DNA of 64,000 nt from NCBI GenBank assembly GCA_947623455.1, contig OX392535.1, positions 42,246,688-42,310,687 of the forward strand, written 5' to 3'. Below, in pieces: positions 1 through 13,340 of this stretch (position 1 is its first letter; each line of letters begins with the position of its first letter). Source of the stretch: Mimachlamys varia (Eukaryota > Mollusca > Bivalvia > Pectinida > Pectinidae). The notes under the pieces are model-generated. The model saw nothing but the letters and a program-made list of their open reading frames with translations, made no database searches and was not told where the DNA came from. The position numbers were made by a program, and so were the translations under genes.

Positions 1-1440
1 ATTGATAACCTTGATGCTTATCCATCCTATTTAGAATAATACGTCTACGAATGACAAGTCCAATTTTTTGTGGTTTTGTAACACCAAGGCGATATAATGG
101 AATCGTTTCATGTCCAGAAGAATCGTTTGCAATGCACATGTTCATGAAATTGGCCATGGCAGGATTATCGTTGATATATTGTGCTTAAGATGTATTCATC
201 GACACTTCGTGGATTTACTACTTAATATCTTGTTGACATTATGTTTTAGTGATACATTCAACAAATAACAAATGGTTAGTTTGTATACCCCCGCAACGAA
301 TTTAGGGGGGTATACTGGAGTTAGGTTTGCCGTCCTTCTGTAGACACAATGATGTACCGCCTACGTCTCTAACACTACTGAAGGAGTTTCAACGAAAGTC
401 AGTGGCAATATAAACGATATCAACGGTTTAGATTATCAGTCAGTAAAATTGTAGTGAAATTTATTGATGTATGAAAAATTCAATCATGTAAATGATTGCC
501 GTCGTAACCAGGTCACAAATTATTGTGGAAAAACTTGTCATGACAACTCGGACTTTGTGTAGATATGCATGCAAATTTTATTTAACAGAAATTTAGGTTA
601 GCGTGGAAACCAGGTCGTATCAACTGGTTTTTGCTGGAAATTTTTTCCCACAAAATTCTTCCTTAACCATGTCTTAACATGCATACAATATAGCGACCTT
701 TCAAAACTTTTATTAGCTGGCTCTGCTGCTAGTTATTCAAACAAGCCTTTAATAAACGTCTTACTACCATTCTTTTACCATTTAATCAGGACTGCATTCT
801 TATTGTGATAAGGTATACTCAAGAGATGGAATTACCGGGAAGTGGAATCGTAAGATCGCTATATCAATCTTGAACACACCCTCCTCAAAAGAGTTTCATC
901 TATCAGAACATTTGATTTTTTCCACCGTGTACACTTATCATACCTGATACAAAACTGAAAGACGTTCTCGATTTCTAATCATAACAGCCTTCTTTCCTTA
1001 AAAGTTGGACGAATATACAAATATATGGCTGTAAACTATCTATGAACATTGCTACGTTATTAAATTTAACATCGAAAGCTAAGATTAGATAAACTTACAA
1101 GGAACAGTACGTATGATTGATTTTAGGTTGACAATCTCTCTGTTAAGTTTGGAAAGGAACATTCAACAAACTGTTGGCATTCCTTTTGATACAAACTTTG
1201 TTTTAATTCGAGACTATTTTTTTCGGGGATCTTATTAGGACCGGTAACAAAATGACGGCATATTCTTTTAATTTCACTTAATGTAACTCAACGATGTGAT
1301 GTTAAGAAAAAAGATAAAATTAATTCTGCAGGCAAAAAGGATAGTTTATACTTTTTCGAACTTTGCTTACTTCAAACTTTACGTACACTATGACTAGCAT
1401 GAACGTCATACTACTAAACTATACGATAAACATGACGACT
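1..1440. other. Non-coding stretch, no gene seen
   Basis: AT-rich sequence in which I find no coding region, RNA gene or long repeat apart from the small hairpin listed separately at 283-315. Stop codons are dense in all frames. Confidence 0.6.
283..345. repeat. C5/G6 hairpin heading a dispersed repeat
   Basis: Positions 283-292 (gtataccccc) pair with 305-315 (ggggggtatac) around a 12-nt loop. The bases after the stem (tatactgg...ccgtcc..tctgtagaca) resemble a short dispersed motif common in invertebrate genomes. The hairpin is seen directly; the family assignment is from memory. Confidence 0.45.
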
Positions 1441-1815
1441 TCAAATTTCCGATGGTGAACTTTCCCTTTCTTGATAGTAACATTCCTTCTCATCCGACCT
1501 ATGATTTTTACATGGTACCGTAGATTCAAAGGGATTGCTCTTGATATCGCGATTTTTGTGATAGATGCCGGCTGCTGTCGAATAAACGTACGACACAGGA
1601 ATTCGCAAGATGCAGGTCGATGAAGACTATGGTGAGTTTATGGTCGCTATCTTGGTCTCTTTGAGAAATTTCTGTATCCTTGTGTAATCCTTGTGTAATA
1701 TGAAGTTATAAGGGTTTCCGTGCAAATGTTTCCTTTGCTGTACCTAGTTTAATCGTTTTTGAGTTCATATGATGGTTTTGTTGACGCGTCAGTACGCAAT
1801 CTCTGATGTTTTTTT
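1440..1815 (+). pseudogene. Retroelement relic: RT C-terminal region plus 3' tail
   Basis: Conceptual translation across several frames resembles the C-terminal part of the retroelement protein that is better preserved at 21018-21506 on the minus strand (SNIP..P.YG, then an RDF/LL.NK-type segment, then ARCR). It is followed at 1744-1815 by the family's 3' tail, 'cctagtttaatcg' then 'ttttgttgacgcgtc'. Stops and frameshifts interrupt it. The family seems to be a metazoan RT element whose clade I cannot name safely. Confidence 0.5.
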
Positions 1816-2960
1816 ACAACGATCTTTTGATATTAAGGACCGCCATCGGAACATTTGCTAGCTTTGAAGACGTTTTGAATAACATTAACACGTGGATAAA
1901 TATTTCTATTTTTTACCCACAAGTGTTTGATTTTTAAAACAGGTTATTGATATACCTTCGAACAATCACTTTTGAATTGAGATAATTGGAGACAGAAATG
2001 ACCTACTTAGAGCATGTTAAACGAATGGTCATGTGATATTTGACTTATTGACCAACATATTGATTCCATACGAAGCGAGGCTTTGTATTTCAACTTAATA
2101 CACGATTTTGATAAATTCATTATTACACATACCCTCATTAGATCATATATTTATTACATAGCTTGAGCAACATCTTCACTGATATTTTCCCAATGATTCT
2201 CCTTTATAACAATAGACTCATTTTGCACTACATAATTGTACTTCGACAACATCGTGACGTCATGTACAAAAACTTGCGTCACAATAGTGTTCCTTCAGCA
2301 ACAAGACTCATTTGCATAGGCATTGAACGCGTGACATACTATTAATATTGCACGACAAATGACCTGTGATATGTAATATTGTTTACTTTTGTATAAGAAT
2401 TGTGTAAACAGGCGAAAAGTGTAACTAACGGAGCATTGCTGTTAGTCAAAACACATCAGGGAAATATTAGGTATTATTCAGTTAAAATACACAAAGATCG
2501 TGCACGCTATTAATTACGTTTTGCATCAACATAAAATTCTTAATAGAATAAAACATAGAAGTTGCAGGCGTTATATTTCCCCAACTTCTTATACATATCG
2601 TTAGAGACCTTGTGCACAAGATATTTTTGTTCGTTTCGTTTTTTGTCTTAATTTTCTCTAGACCTCGATCTTTGTTCAAATTACAAATAACTGTGTTGAA
2701 ATTAAAAGTATCTGCACCAAAACAAGACATATCGGGGGTGGGGGTAGGGGGAGGTGTATAATCTGGTGATTATAGGCGCATTATCTGAAAACCTGAAAAC
2801 AAACAATTCTTTGACCTAAAATGATCACATATTCCAGGTATGTTGATTAAGTCATAAAAGTTGTTCTATGGCCTTTCCCCTATTTCTGTTTTCCCTTATG
2901 CTTAATTGATTTTGTTAGATAGGAAGGGGAACAGCGGAAAAGTATTTAAGGTGTCCGACA
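1816..2960. other. Non-coding stretch with one G-rich tract
   Basis: No supported gene. At about 2734-2754 the plus strand has three runs of five G and a GG separated by 1-2 bases, a possible G-quadruplex. The short open frames here have no recognisable content. Confidence 0.5.
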
Positions 2961-3345
2961 TTCTGGTATCACTAGCCCTCCAACTGTCGGTCTCGGAGGC
3001 CAAGTGGTTAAAGTGTCTAACTTTCTGTTACTCCAAGCCCTTCACCTCTGGGTCACGGTGGTCAGGTGGTTAATGTGTCTGACATCTTGCTACCACTAGC
3101 CCTTCACTTCTAGGTCGCAGACGCGAGGTCCATGTGGGGCAGTCGCCGGAAACTAAACATTGGTCGGGGGCAGGCGCAGTAACTTACCAAAATTTTCTTT
3201 TAGTTCAGATTCAGGTTTTGTTAACGCGTCGGTATCCTCTCATCTTATCTGTTCTTCGGGAACTCCAGTTTTCCTCCACTGCTTAAACCTGGCATGTCCT
3301 TGAATGACAATAACTGTTAATAGGACGTGAATTACGGAGAAATCA
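2960..3345 (+). repeat. tRNA-derived SINE with duplicated head
   Basis: Two successive heads contain an A-box-like 'ggccaagtggttaaagtg' (near 2998) and 'ggtcaggtggttaatgtg' (near 3059). A degenerate B-box-like 'gcgaggtcc' follows near 3123. The distal tail ('ttcctccactgcttaaac', then 'aataggacg') matches the tail of the larger SINE at 32850-34090. Between head and tail sits a piece like the 3' tail of the retroelement family at 1744-1815. Family membership is inferred from these shared blocks. Confidence 0.6.
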
Positions 3346-4280
3346 ACGCCCCTATTGATTGTTGTTAATGTCTAACCAATAGATATTTTACATCTCGTGA
3401 TGTCGATGCCTGCCTTGACCTATGCTGGTGTTAAGGTAGTCAAAGATGCAGACGAAAGCATCATGTATCTTAATGATTGCAAATAACCTTCGCAATGGGC
3501 GTTGCGTTTGTCTATTTTGAGAGCAAATTGAAGACATGTTCTCTCTAACGGACTAAGCTATCTCTATCCGCATGCAATGACTCAATGACTTTTTATGTTA
3601 AATTTTCAGTGAATTGGTGTGGTGGAATTAGATGTTGACTTGCTGTTTCCTTTTTGGCATTTGGTAAAAACAAGATATGAGCAATGATTTAGTTCACTTC
3701 CCTGTATCCAACGTCTTTACCCCTCTTTATCGACAGATACCAATTTATCGCGGAATGATACAACTTGTAACAAAATATTACCTTGATATAAAAACAAGAG
3801 GCCCAAAAGGTCCGAATCGCTTACCTGATATTAATACCATATTTTTAATCTTGAAAGGGACATATATTACTGATGCCAGCAAAACATCAGTGTCCGCCCT
3901 TCATCGCAGTATGACATTGCATAGTATCAATACCCTAGGCATTTTGGTTATTGAATATAAACCGTTTAATGGCTTTGATACAGTTTACTTCTGTAACCTT
4001 GACAACGAAGCGTGATAAATTTGAAAAGACCAACATCAGTACTCTGTGCCATTTGGTTATTGGTTATTTGGTTCAAAATTGATGATATTTGGATACCGCT
4101 TCCACATTTGAAACCAATCTACTTACACGCGTCGATTTCACAATTTTTTATGTTCGCTTTCGGTATTCAATCGGTTGCGAAATCTGTCCACAATTATGTA
4201 ATTCCAACTGAACGTCGACAAAAAGGTAACCAATATCAATAAAAAATGATGTGTGTTGATTGTATCATTTTAACGGAGTT
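3345..4280. other. Non-coding stretch with a transposon-like start
   Basis: At about 3795-3830 'acaagaggcccaaaaggtc' followed by 'gcttacctga' is a diverged form of the opening seen at 44408 and 49853. This suggests a truncated copy of that repeat class. Two overlapping open frames (3677-4015 and 4012-4242, plus) cover it, but their content is not recognisable and I do not call them genes. Confidence 0.4.
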
Positions 4281-5494
4281 TAATGGTGTTAACAGACTTC
4301 CAAAATAATTTCTGGAGTTAACAAACTTCTTGAATAATTCCTGGTGTTAACAGACTTCCGGAATAATTTCTGGTGTTAACAGACTTCCGGAATAATTTCT
4401 GGTGTTAACAGACTTCCGGAATAACTTCTGGTGTTTACAGACTTCCGGAATAACTTCTGGTATTAACAGACTTCCGAAATAATTCCTGGTGTTAACAGAC
4501 TTCCGGAATAATTTTTGGTGTTAACAGACTTCCGGAATAACTTCTGGTGTTAACAGACTTCCGGAATAATTCCTGGTGTTTACAGACTTCCGAAATAGTT
4601 CCTGGTGTTAACAGACTTCCGGAATAATTTCTGGTGTTAACAGACTTCCGGAATAATTTCTGGTGTTAACAGACTTCTGGAATAACTTCTGGTTTAACAG
4701 ACTTCCGGAATAACTTCTGGTTTAACAGACTTCTGGAATAATTTCTAGTGTTAACAGACTTCCGGAACAATTTCTGGTGTTAACGTCTTCCGGAATAATT
4801 TCTGGTGTTAACAGACTTCCGGAATAATTTCTGGTGTTAACAGACTTCCGGAACAATTTCTGGTGTTAACAGACTTCCGGAACAACTTCTGGTGTTAACG
4901 TCTTCCGGAATAATTTCTGGTGTCAACAGACTTCCGGAATAATTTCTTGTGTTAACGTCTTCCGGAATAATTTCTGGAGTTAACAGACTTCCGGAATAAT
5001 TTCTGGTGTCAACAGACTTCCGGAATAATTTCTGGTGTTAACGTCTTCCGGAACAATTTCTGGTGTTTACAGACTTCCGGAACAATTTCTGGTGTTAACG
5101 TCTTCCGGAATAATTTCTGGAGTTAACAGACTTCCGGAATAATTTCTGGTGTCAACAGACTTCCGGAATAATTTCTGGTGTTAACGTCTTCCGGAACAAT
5201 TTCTGGTGTTAACAGACTTCCGGAACAATTTCTGGTGTTAACGTCTTTCGGAATAATGTCTGGAGTTAACAGACTTCCGGAATAATTTCTGGTGTATACA
5301 GACTTCCGGAATAATTTCTGGTGTTAAACAGACTTCCGGAACAATTTCTGGTGTTAACAGGGTTCCGGAATAATTTCTAGTGTAAACAGACTTCAGGAAC
5401 AATTTCTGGTGTTAACAGACTTCCGGAATAATTTCTTGTGTCAACAGACTTTCGGAATTTTTCCTGGAGTTAACAGACTTCGAGAATAATTTGA
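4281..5494. repeat. 29-bp satellite array, about 42 copies
   Basis: The unit is about 29 bp, of the form 'gttaacagacttccggaata' followed by 'atttctggt'. Most units contain two palindromes, GTTAAC and TTCCGGAA. A 3-nt-deleted variant (gttaacgtcttccgg) recurs in patterns, and a block near 4950-5060 is repeated near 5080-5200, so there is higher-order structure. Adjacent units differ by point changes only, and there are no unique spacers, so this is a tandem satellite rather than a spaced array. Confidence 0.95.
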
Positions 5495-6111
5495 GTTTAA
5501 TTCAAAAATAACAAAAAATAGTGACAACTTATAAGGTGTATCAGCACAATGAGATTTATACCAATTAACACACGGCAAATCGAGTATTGCACATCAAGCT
5601 TCTCACATTGATCAATATGACAGTAAAATTGTATCTAATTATCCTGTGGTGGAATTCTAACACAAATCACGCGATGTATCTGTAAACATGCATGTTGTTT
5701 TCAACCATTAAGGAAATTAGATACGCGATAGATTGAATTACGATAGCTTTGGGATAAACATGCTTTGCCGAAGTTAGTAAGATATATGACTTCTATGTTC
5801 GAGGAACAAACACAATTGAAATATGTTGAATATAAATAAAAATGAGGATACATGCTGATAGTGTTATTTGAATAAATATCACATTAATCAAATGACGAGA
5901 CTTGTATCAATGTGCATTTATTATAGTTTTAATCAGCTAATGGCAGACGAGCATATGGCATTTCAATGGTACAATGTACTTTTAATTTTTGTTATCATGT
6001 AGCAAAATCTTTGAGTATAACATACAAACATCCTAGGTATGACCTGGTTCACCCCTCGACATGAAACATAGGAGGCGATGGAGTTTCTGCAAATACCTAA
6101 AATGATTAAAT
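5495..6111. other. Non-coding stretch
   Basis: AT-rich sequence between the 29-bp satellite and a SINE. I see no gene or repeat in it. Confidence 0.5.
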
Positions 6112-6354
6112 GGGTAGCCGGCTGGTGCAATGGATAGCGCACTTGCCTTTCACCAGGACGACCGGAGTTCGATTCCCCAACCGGAAGTGAAAATGTATGG
6201 GGGAGGGGGGGTCACATGCCCGACTACGAAGGTTTTCTCTCGGTACTCCGGTTTCCTCCAACAATAAGACCCCTCGCGCGCCAACATCCTGGCCATCAAC
6301 AGTGATAGATATAAGTTAGATGACTTGTTTCAAAATTGTTGTTTAATAAATAAC
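6112..6354 (+). repeat. tRNA-derived SINE
   Basis: The head 'tggtgcaatggatagcgcac' resembles a Pol III A box and 'ggagttcgattcccc' a B box, about 33 nt apart as in tRNA genes. The acceptor stem does not close like a tRNA, and a 3' body ('ctccggtttcctcc') and an AT-rich end ('aataaataac') follow. The copy at 45447-45685 shares both boxes and the body layout, including 'ttgcctttcacca' between the boxes. Confidence 0.75.
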
Positions 6355-9180
6355 ATATGATCAAATACTCCATTACAGCTGCCTATGATTGGGGTGGGGT
6401 TGAAGTTAGGGTTAGGAACGAAGATTCCAGAAGAAAACCTCTTGTTTCACGCATTAATATGGGAATGGATAAATTAAGTAACCATAAACGATACCAATTA
6501 TCGACCTCACAATTACTATGTAGCAGTATTAAACATTGCCTTTATCTAACTGCATTTGTTCTTTAATATTAAACTGTTTTTAATTTCTTACAAGACAATA
6601 AAGTTTCTACACATAAGACTTTTATGATACATAAACAGATTTCAAGTAAAATTCATGTTTTTGTTTTCTTTCTCGCTGTTGTTGATTTGAATTCATAGTT
6701 CTTTTTCAGTACTACATCAAACAGGAATGAGGAAGACTTAAACAGACATTGGATAAGTTGGTTCATGCAGAAATTGGATCCTCCATAGCCACAGGTATCT
6801 TATTTGATAAGCGGCATAGTATATACCATACACATTATCGTAGTACATGATTTGAAATTATACAGTTCTATTTCCTTTTTTGAAATTAATAAATTAAAGG
6901 GGTTTTACGCACCTGACCTTTCTGTTCCTTCATTAGTTTAGAATATTTCGATTCCCACTTTTTGTCCCCTTACATCACTGAAGAGGAGGACGAAACAGCT
7001 GTATGATGCAGCTTAATCGATTTTTTCGGCATGCTGTATCTATTATCAAATTTAAAAGGTGCAGCATGTGTAATTTTTACGTCATCTCAAAGCAAAAGAG
7101 AGCAGCCATTACATTGAAACATAAGATCATTTCTATCTGAAAACAAAATAATCTCCATTTGCAATAATTGTGATGAAGCTGAACTTAACCTGAATTACGA
7201 TGGTTGTAGCCAGAATTACAATTCAATGTATCGTATATAGATCTACGTCTAACTAAACACCATTATTCTGTCAACTGTTGACTTGTTATATGTCACAGTC
7301 AGGTATAAATCCTCTTCCGATGTCCAAGTCAATAATAGGGGAATCGTTTTTTGTTTGGTACATTTGTAAAATCAAACCGCATTGTTCTGATTCTTAATGG
7401 ACTACGTGCATTTTCAATAAACGTGTCGGTTACTAATCGTGTATCGTCCTTGTGATGGTTAACTAGTTTCTCCATTACCGTAGACAGTGGATGAATTTGA
7501 TAATCCGACAACTCTAAAAGGCTCTAATTGTTCTTCATTCGGACGTGTCCTTAACAATACCCAGGCTATACACTATCAGATCTGACTGGCCTATCGTGTA
7601 TGTTTCCTTAAATCACAAAACGTGTAAAATGTCACTCAATATTAGAAAGCCATAATCATTGTTTACCAAAGCCTGTTACGGACATTTTGGTAGTACGATC
7701 AGTCAGGTTGATGACATTGTAAGTCTAATTCATACCGATACATTGCTTTGAAAACTGACCACATATCTTTTTATAGATCATCGATGGCGACCATTTTCAA
7801 TTTCAGAACATCAAAATATGAGTTTGTGTTTAAAAGTATAGGCAATTAAAAACGTATGAATGTTGTCTTGAGCGAACGGACAAGCTAGCCTGATATAACT
7901 AAATTTAGATTATCCGCTTCCCCGCCAAAACGTCTGGACTATAACAACTACTGGCATAATGTTATCGCTGACTTTGAACGATTTTGTAAAATCTAGGCCT
8001 TTCCATTTTTTATACTAGACTTGAAATCTCCTATAGATGATATTATTTCCATTTAAACGTCGAAATTATTTTTTGAAAACATTTCATCAGAATAAAAGTT
8101 ACAAACTGCCGTATAAGGTATTCTTTATGAAATAAAGTATTGATATGACATGCATTCGAATGGAAAGCTTCAGTACTTGCACGGTGGACAAACACATAGA
8201 GAAAACGCCAGACAAGCGCCCTAGTGATGAAGACTGTCACAGAAGTAGGCTAGCAGACGACAACACAGAAGGTTCATGATAAGTAAATTAATTATCAGCA
8301 AAGCAGAACAACAAAACCGTTATTTTTTATAGGTGCTATAAAACATCATTTTCGGCCCCCCTTGACACAAGCTTTCTCGATTATTAGTGCTTCGAAGAAT
8401 TACGCAAAACGTATTTCCCTGCTATCCATTCATTAACTGTTATCAGTATTATAATGTTTATATTTCAGCTACAATTTGTCAAAACAGGACTTTGTTACTT
8501 TTCATTTTGTTTACTTTTATCTTTTACCGTAAATGATACAGATATAAAAACTACAATGGTAAAACAAACAGACAAACGAGCTTCGCACCAGATATGAGAA
8601 TGGAGAGAGACGTATTCGATAAATTACTCATGAATCCAGTCATGATAAATATAACGACATCGTTTTGATGGCTGGTGTTTTTTAAATCATATGATGCATG
8701 ACATATTAATTCATGTATGCATAGGTTGGATCTGGTGAGTACTCGTATTAATTATCATGGATGACATTTTAGCATTATGCCCTAAGAGACAGCAACCATT
8801 TAGAATCGATAGCGTGACAGTAAGCGCTCAATGGTTTTAGTGATAAAAGCCAGGTATGCACTAACTGGAATATTGATCTTACCTCTGGGAATTGGCCAGG
8901 TGTAACTTAAAACGAAAACAAAGAGAAATTGATTTGGTGTCAGTTTTAACGAAACATCAGTTTTATGTTAAAGAGTTTTTTATTCACTTTTTTATTTTAC
9001 TAACATTTCAATTTGTGTGTTTATAGCGTACATGCAAATATTAACTCAGAGGACAAATTGATATTGCTGAATTTACAAATCGAGATGTTTAAGATACTTC
9101 AACCAAAACAGGTTAATGGTTTCATTTGCTGCAAGGCCTGAATGCTGGGTTTTGTTTGATGCTGGCAAATAAAAACCACG
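6355..9180. other. Non-coding stretch with one short dispersed repeat
   Basis: The only structure I can support is the ~90-bp segment at 7003-7090 shared with 42805-42893. Open frames of 60-70 codons have no recognisable content. Confidence 0.5.
7003..7090 (+). repeat. Short dispersed repeat shared with 42805-42893
   Basis: The two copies share 'tgatgcag.tta', 'cggcat.ctgtatctatta' and 'aaatttaaaaggtgcagcat', then 'acgtcatct'. Both are plus-strand. Nature unknown; possibly an end of a larger dispersed element. Confidence 0.65.
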
Positions 9181-9500
9181 CGAATCTTTCGGTCTACCTC
9201 ATTGAGAAATATTCTACATCTTTGAATATTCTCATTTTCAAGCCTTGTTATTGTAATTGAGAATTATGCCACATATTTTACTTTGAGGCCATGCTATTTA
9301 CTTGGATTTGACCTTTACTTACATGGCGGGTGTCGTCGATGAAGCGGAAGACGCCTACTCTTAATTATCTTTCACTTTTACACGGGTATCCATGTTGATC
9401 TGTCCTTTATTCGTATTTTGCCCCTATTTTATTCGATTTTGAGTTATGATTTACGGTTCTGTTCACGTTTTGGTATTCTCTGGTTTTTATTTTAAACTTT
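9180..9500 (+). repeat. Retroelement 3'-end relic
   Basis: Matches the 3' region of the family seen at 27650-28020 and (minus strand) 31985-32215. Shared pieces are 'gagaattatgcc', 'tttgaggccatg', 'gaagcggaagac', 'cgggtatccatgttgatct', then 'ttgcccctattttattcgat' and 'tttggtattctctg'. No coding content remains. Confidence 0.6.
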
Positions 9501-11637
9501 TTTTTGAATGTGGTTGATACATTCAGCACTCATTCAGGTGATCGGTGTAGCACTAGACGCGGCGTCTAGGCTCGTATGATGAAGTTTCCTAAGGCAAGAG
9601 GGGAAAAAACGCTTCTTCAGATTTAGGGATTAGGGTTTGAAGGAAGAGACGTTGGTTGAATTAATGGTTTAATTTAATATACAGGATCTTTTGGAAAAAA
9701 AAAAGAAATATGTGTACCAGCATAGGCGTTTGAATAATTACGGAAATTTGGAACAAATAAGAGCGTCAAGATAGAATGAAAGGAATCAATTGAATCGCTT
9801 GTATCAGTTAGGGGAGTCTCTAGTGCTGAAAAGTACATATAGTCTTAAGAGCGAGAGTGCAAAGCGACACTAACGTACATTGTACATGTAGATATATACG
9901 CCAGATTTTAGTTAATGGCCTAAAGAGTACCAAAGTATATATAACTGCATCCATCCCTTACATGTTTTATTGTTTGTGTTTCAAGTGATGAATGTATAAG
10001 AAAGGAAATTTACTAATTAAGAACAACACAATATTCAGATGAAGGAAATAATTGCTTGCAGAAGACAACATTTTCTAAGCATGTACGTTTGTCAAAATAC
10101 ATTGAAAAAATTAATCTTTCTTTATAACGAAATATGGGATATGAGACGTGGAACAACTAGCATTATTAGAGAGAGAGGGTCTTGAAAAAAATTCAAAGAA
10201 TATCGAGGCATCATCAACCCCGGACGTAAGGAAAGTTTTTGGATTTTTTTTATCAAATTTTACTGCTCGGCAATAGAAGCATTAAGGCTAAAAAGTGTAT
10301 GCGCGTTTGTTTACTTTTCTGCAAAGTAAAAACAAACATATAACATTGTTTCAGATTTTTTTCTCCTCAGGTTAAGGGATAAAATTTCTATGTTATGCTA
10401 CATTTTATGGATCCCGTGTCTATTTTTTGATTTCAGAATAACGAATTAACTGCGATATGTTAACACATATTTGGAGAAAGGGGGGGGGGGGGGGTTGTAA
10501 TCGAGGAAGGAAAAGTTCACTGTAGGAAAATCGAAATCGCCACGTTTATCGTTACTTGGTAATAAGTTGTCTCTGTTGGTCAAATTGTAAATAATATTGA
10601 GTTAAACAGCTGCAAACATCCCATTTTGACTTTCTGTACAATTAACAATTAAAACATAATATCATGTTTTTTTTCGTGAGGAAATGAAATATTGAAAGTA
10701 TTACAAAAGCTACTATTTCTCGTGACTATTTGTAAACAAATGTTCTTGGTATACGGATTTACGACCGTCCCTCCCCTAGAAATGACGTTCAAAAATAACT
10801 ATCCTCGGGGATTTCAGATGGTTTACAATGAAGTGTATACATACATCTCAAGCAGGGATGATGAGATGTGGAACAAAACATTAGTGTGTACTCTTTGTTA
10901 AGGGAATCGGTTGTGCATCTAAATATAGCTTACACATGCACGTGCATTTAGCTATACCAAAATAACTTAATGAAATATATTTCCCTGTCCATACGATGCA
11001 GTCAATTAAGAAATGACAGAACGTACCATTATTGTAATTAGAAAAGTACAGTCGATAAACCTGAGTTTTTTTTTATTTGGTCGTTAGCGACGTTCCCAAT
11101 AGCTAACTTCATCAAACAAGACATGAAATGGGAATCTAAATAGACTCATTAACGGCAAAATGCTGTATGAATCAATCATGCATAACGTGCTATCTGTCTA
11201 ATTAAGACAACAGGAAATGACGTGTTAGATATATAATGTAATACACTATATATAGTTTTTTTTCATGGATACGTTCTTGAGTGATATATGTTACTTAATA
11301 TTTTATGACTTTTCCATGTGGGAGGTAGTTCCAAGTTTATACAATGGTCTACTATCGCGTATTAATCCCTGCCAAACACACGCAAACATCAACAGTACAC
11401 TGGCTTCTACCGACATAGTTCCACTCCATAAGCAATAAAAGTTGACATATATAAAGTATTAGAAAGGAAATTCATGTCACATTTATAGGAATACTTTTAC
11501 AATATATGCTCTTTTGGGACAAGATTATACAGAAAATACTAAATAACTATCCATACTCTATTTTTTTTGTACTTTAAGTTCAATAATGCATGTATTTTGT
11601 CCAACCATTCTGCTGGCTGAGTGAGTGTCTGTATCGA
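9501..11637. other. Non-coding stretch with a 15-G run and a retroelement scrap
   Basis: A run of 15 G lies at 10480-10494. Just after it, about 10515-10590, a minus-strand scrap ('gaaatcgccacgtttatcgt') matches the start of the retroelement ORF at 21440-21495. The rest shows nothing I can support. Confidence 0.5.
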
Positions 11638-13149
11638 AAGTGTGTTTTTTATGTAGTTTGTATGTGTCTTATGTGTGTTTTTTATGAAGTTTGTATGTGT
11701 CTTACGTGTGTTTTTTATGTAGTTTGTATGTGTCTTATGTTGTTTTTTTTATGTAGTTTGTATGTGTCTTACGTGTGTTTTTTATGTAGCTTGTATTTGT
11801 CTTACGTGTGTTTTTTTTATATAACTTGTATGTGTCTTAGGTGTGTTTTTATGTACCTTGTATTTGTCTTACGAGTGTTTTTAATGTACCTTGTATTTGT
11901 CTTACGAGTGTTTTTAATGTACCTTGTTGATGTCTTAAGAGTGTTTTTATGAACCTTGTTTGTGTATGTGTCTTATATGTGTTTTTTATGTAGTTTGTAT
12001 GTGTCTTATGTGTGTTTTTTTATGTAGTTTGTATGTGTTTTACGTGTGTTTTTTATGAACCTTGTATGTGTCTTACGGGTTTTTTTATATACCTTGTATG
12101 TGTCTTACGTGTGTTTTTAATGTAGCTTGTATTTGTCTTACGTGTGTTTTTTATGTAGCTTGTATGTGTCTAACGTGTGTTTTTATGAACCTTTGTATGT
12201 GTCTTACGTGTGTTTTTATGAACCTTTGTATGTGTCTTAAGTGTGTTTTTTATGTAGTTTGTATGTGTCTTAAGTGTGTTTTTATGAACCTTTTATGTGT
12301 CCTACGTGTGTTTTTTATGTAGTTTGTATGTGTCTTAAGTGTATTTTTATGAACCTTTGTATGTGTCTTACGTGTGTTTTTTATGTAGCTTGTATGTGTC
12401 TTACGTGTGTTTTTATGAACCTTTGTATGTGTCTTACGTGTGTTTTTTATGTAGTTTGTATGTGTCTTAAGTGTATTTTTTATGTAGTTTGTATGTGTCT
12501 TAAGTGTGTTTTTTATGTAGCTTGTATTTGTCTTAAGTGTGTTTTTTATGTAGTTTGTATGTGTCTTAAGTGTGTTTTTATGAACCTTTTATGTGTCCTA
12601 CGTGTGTTTTTTATGTAGTTTGTATGTGTCTTAAGTGTATTTTTATGAACCTTTGTATGTGTCTTACGTGTGTTTTTTATGTAGCTTGTATGTGTCTTAC
12701 GTGTGTTTTTATGAACCTTTGTATGTGTCTTACGTGTGTTTTTTATGTAGTTTGTATGTGTCTTAAGTGTATTTTTTATGTAGTTTGTATGTGTCTTAAG
12801 TGTGTTTTTTATGTAGCTTGTATGTGTCTTACGTGTGTTTTTTTATGTAGCTTGTATGTGTCTTACGTGTGTTTTTTATGTAGCTTGTATGTGTCTTACG
12901 TGTGTTTTTATGAACCTTTTATGTGTCCTACGTGTGTTTTTTATGTAGCTTGTATGTGTCTTAAGTGTGTTTTTATGAACCTTTGTATGTGTCTTACGTG
13001 TGTTTTTTATGTAGCTTGTATGTGTCTTAAGTGTGTTTTTATAAACATTTGTATGTGTCTTATGTGTTTTTTTATGTAGCTTGTATGTGTCTTACGTGTG
13101 TTTTTATGAACATTTGTATGTGTCTTACGTGTGTTTTTTATGTACCTTG
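11638..13149. repeat. T-rich ~32-bp satellite, left block
   Basis: Units of 31-35 bp alternate between two types: 'tgtgtcttacgtgtgttttt' followed by 'tatgtagcttgta', or the same ending 'atgaacctttgta'. A higher-order repeat of 296 bp (about nine units) is visible, since the sequence starting at 12274 recurs at 12570. The strand is strongly asymmetric (T- and G-rich), leaving long frames that read as Cys-, Val- and Leu-rich repeats. These are by-products of the array and not genes. Confidence 0.95.
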
Positions 13150-13151
13150 TA

Positions 13152-13179
13152 CGAGGGGTGTTCCATAAATAATTTCATC
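13152..13179 (+). repeat. mariner left terminal inverted repeat
   Basis: Begins 'cgaggggtgttccataaata'. It pairs with 14461-14488 with about five differences. The preceding TA is half of the target duplication. Confidence 0.9.
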
Positions 13180-13340
13180 AGTGCTTTATTCGCGGAAATC
13201 GTGCAATTTATGCACAAAACCACCTCGTGTCGATTGAGTGATCACTGGCTCGTGACACAGGTAAATATCTCGTCCACACGTTCACTTGCCTTGGTACAGT
13301 GTACATCGTTTCATAGACTATTCGTTAGACTAGACACAAA

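Noticed and set aside
3677..4242. Two overlapping open frames as a gene
   Set aside because: They span the start of a dispersed repeat, have no recognisable content and no splice or start support.
4281..5494. CRISPR-like appearance of the 29-bp repeat
   Set aside because: Units are head-to-tail with no unique spacers, in eukaryotic-type DNA with no cas genes. It is a satellite.
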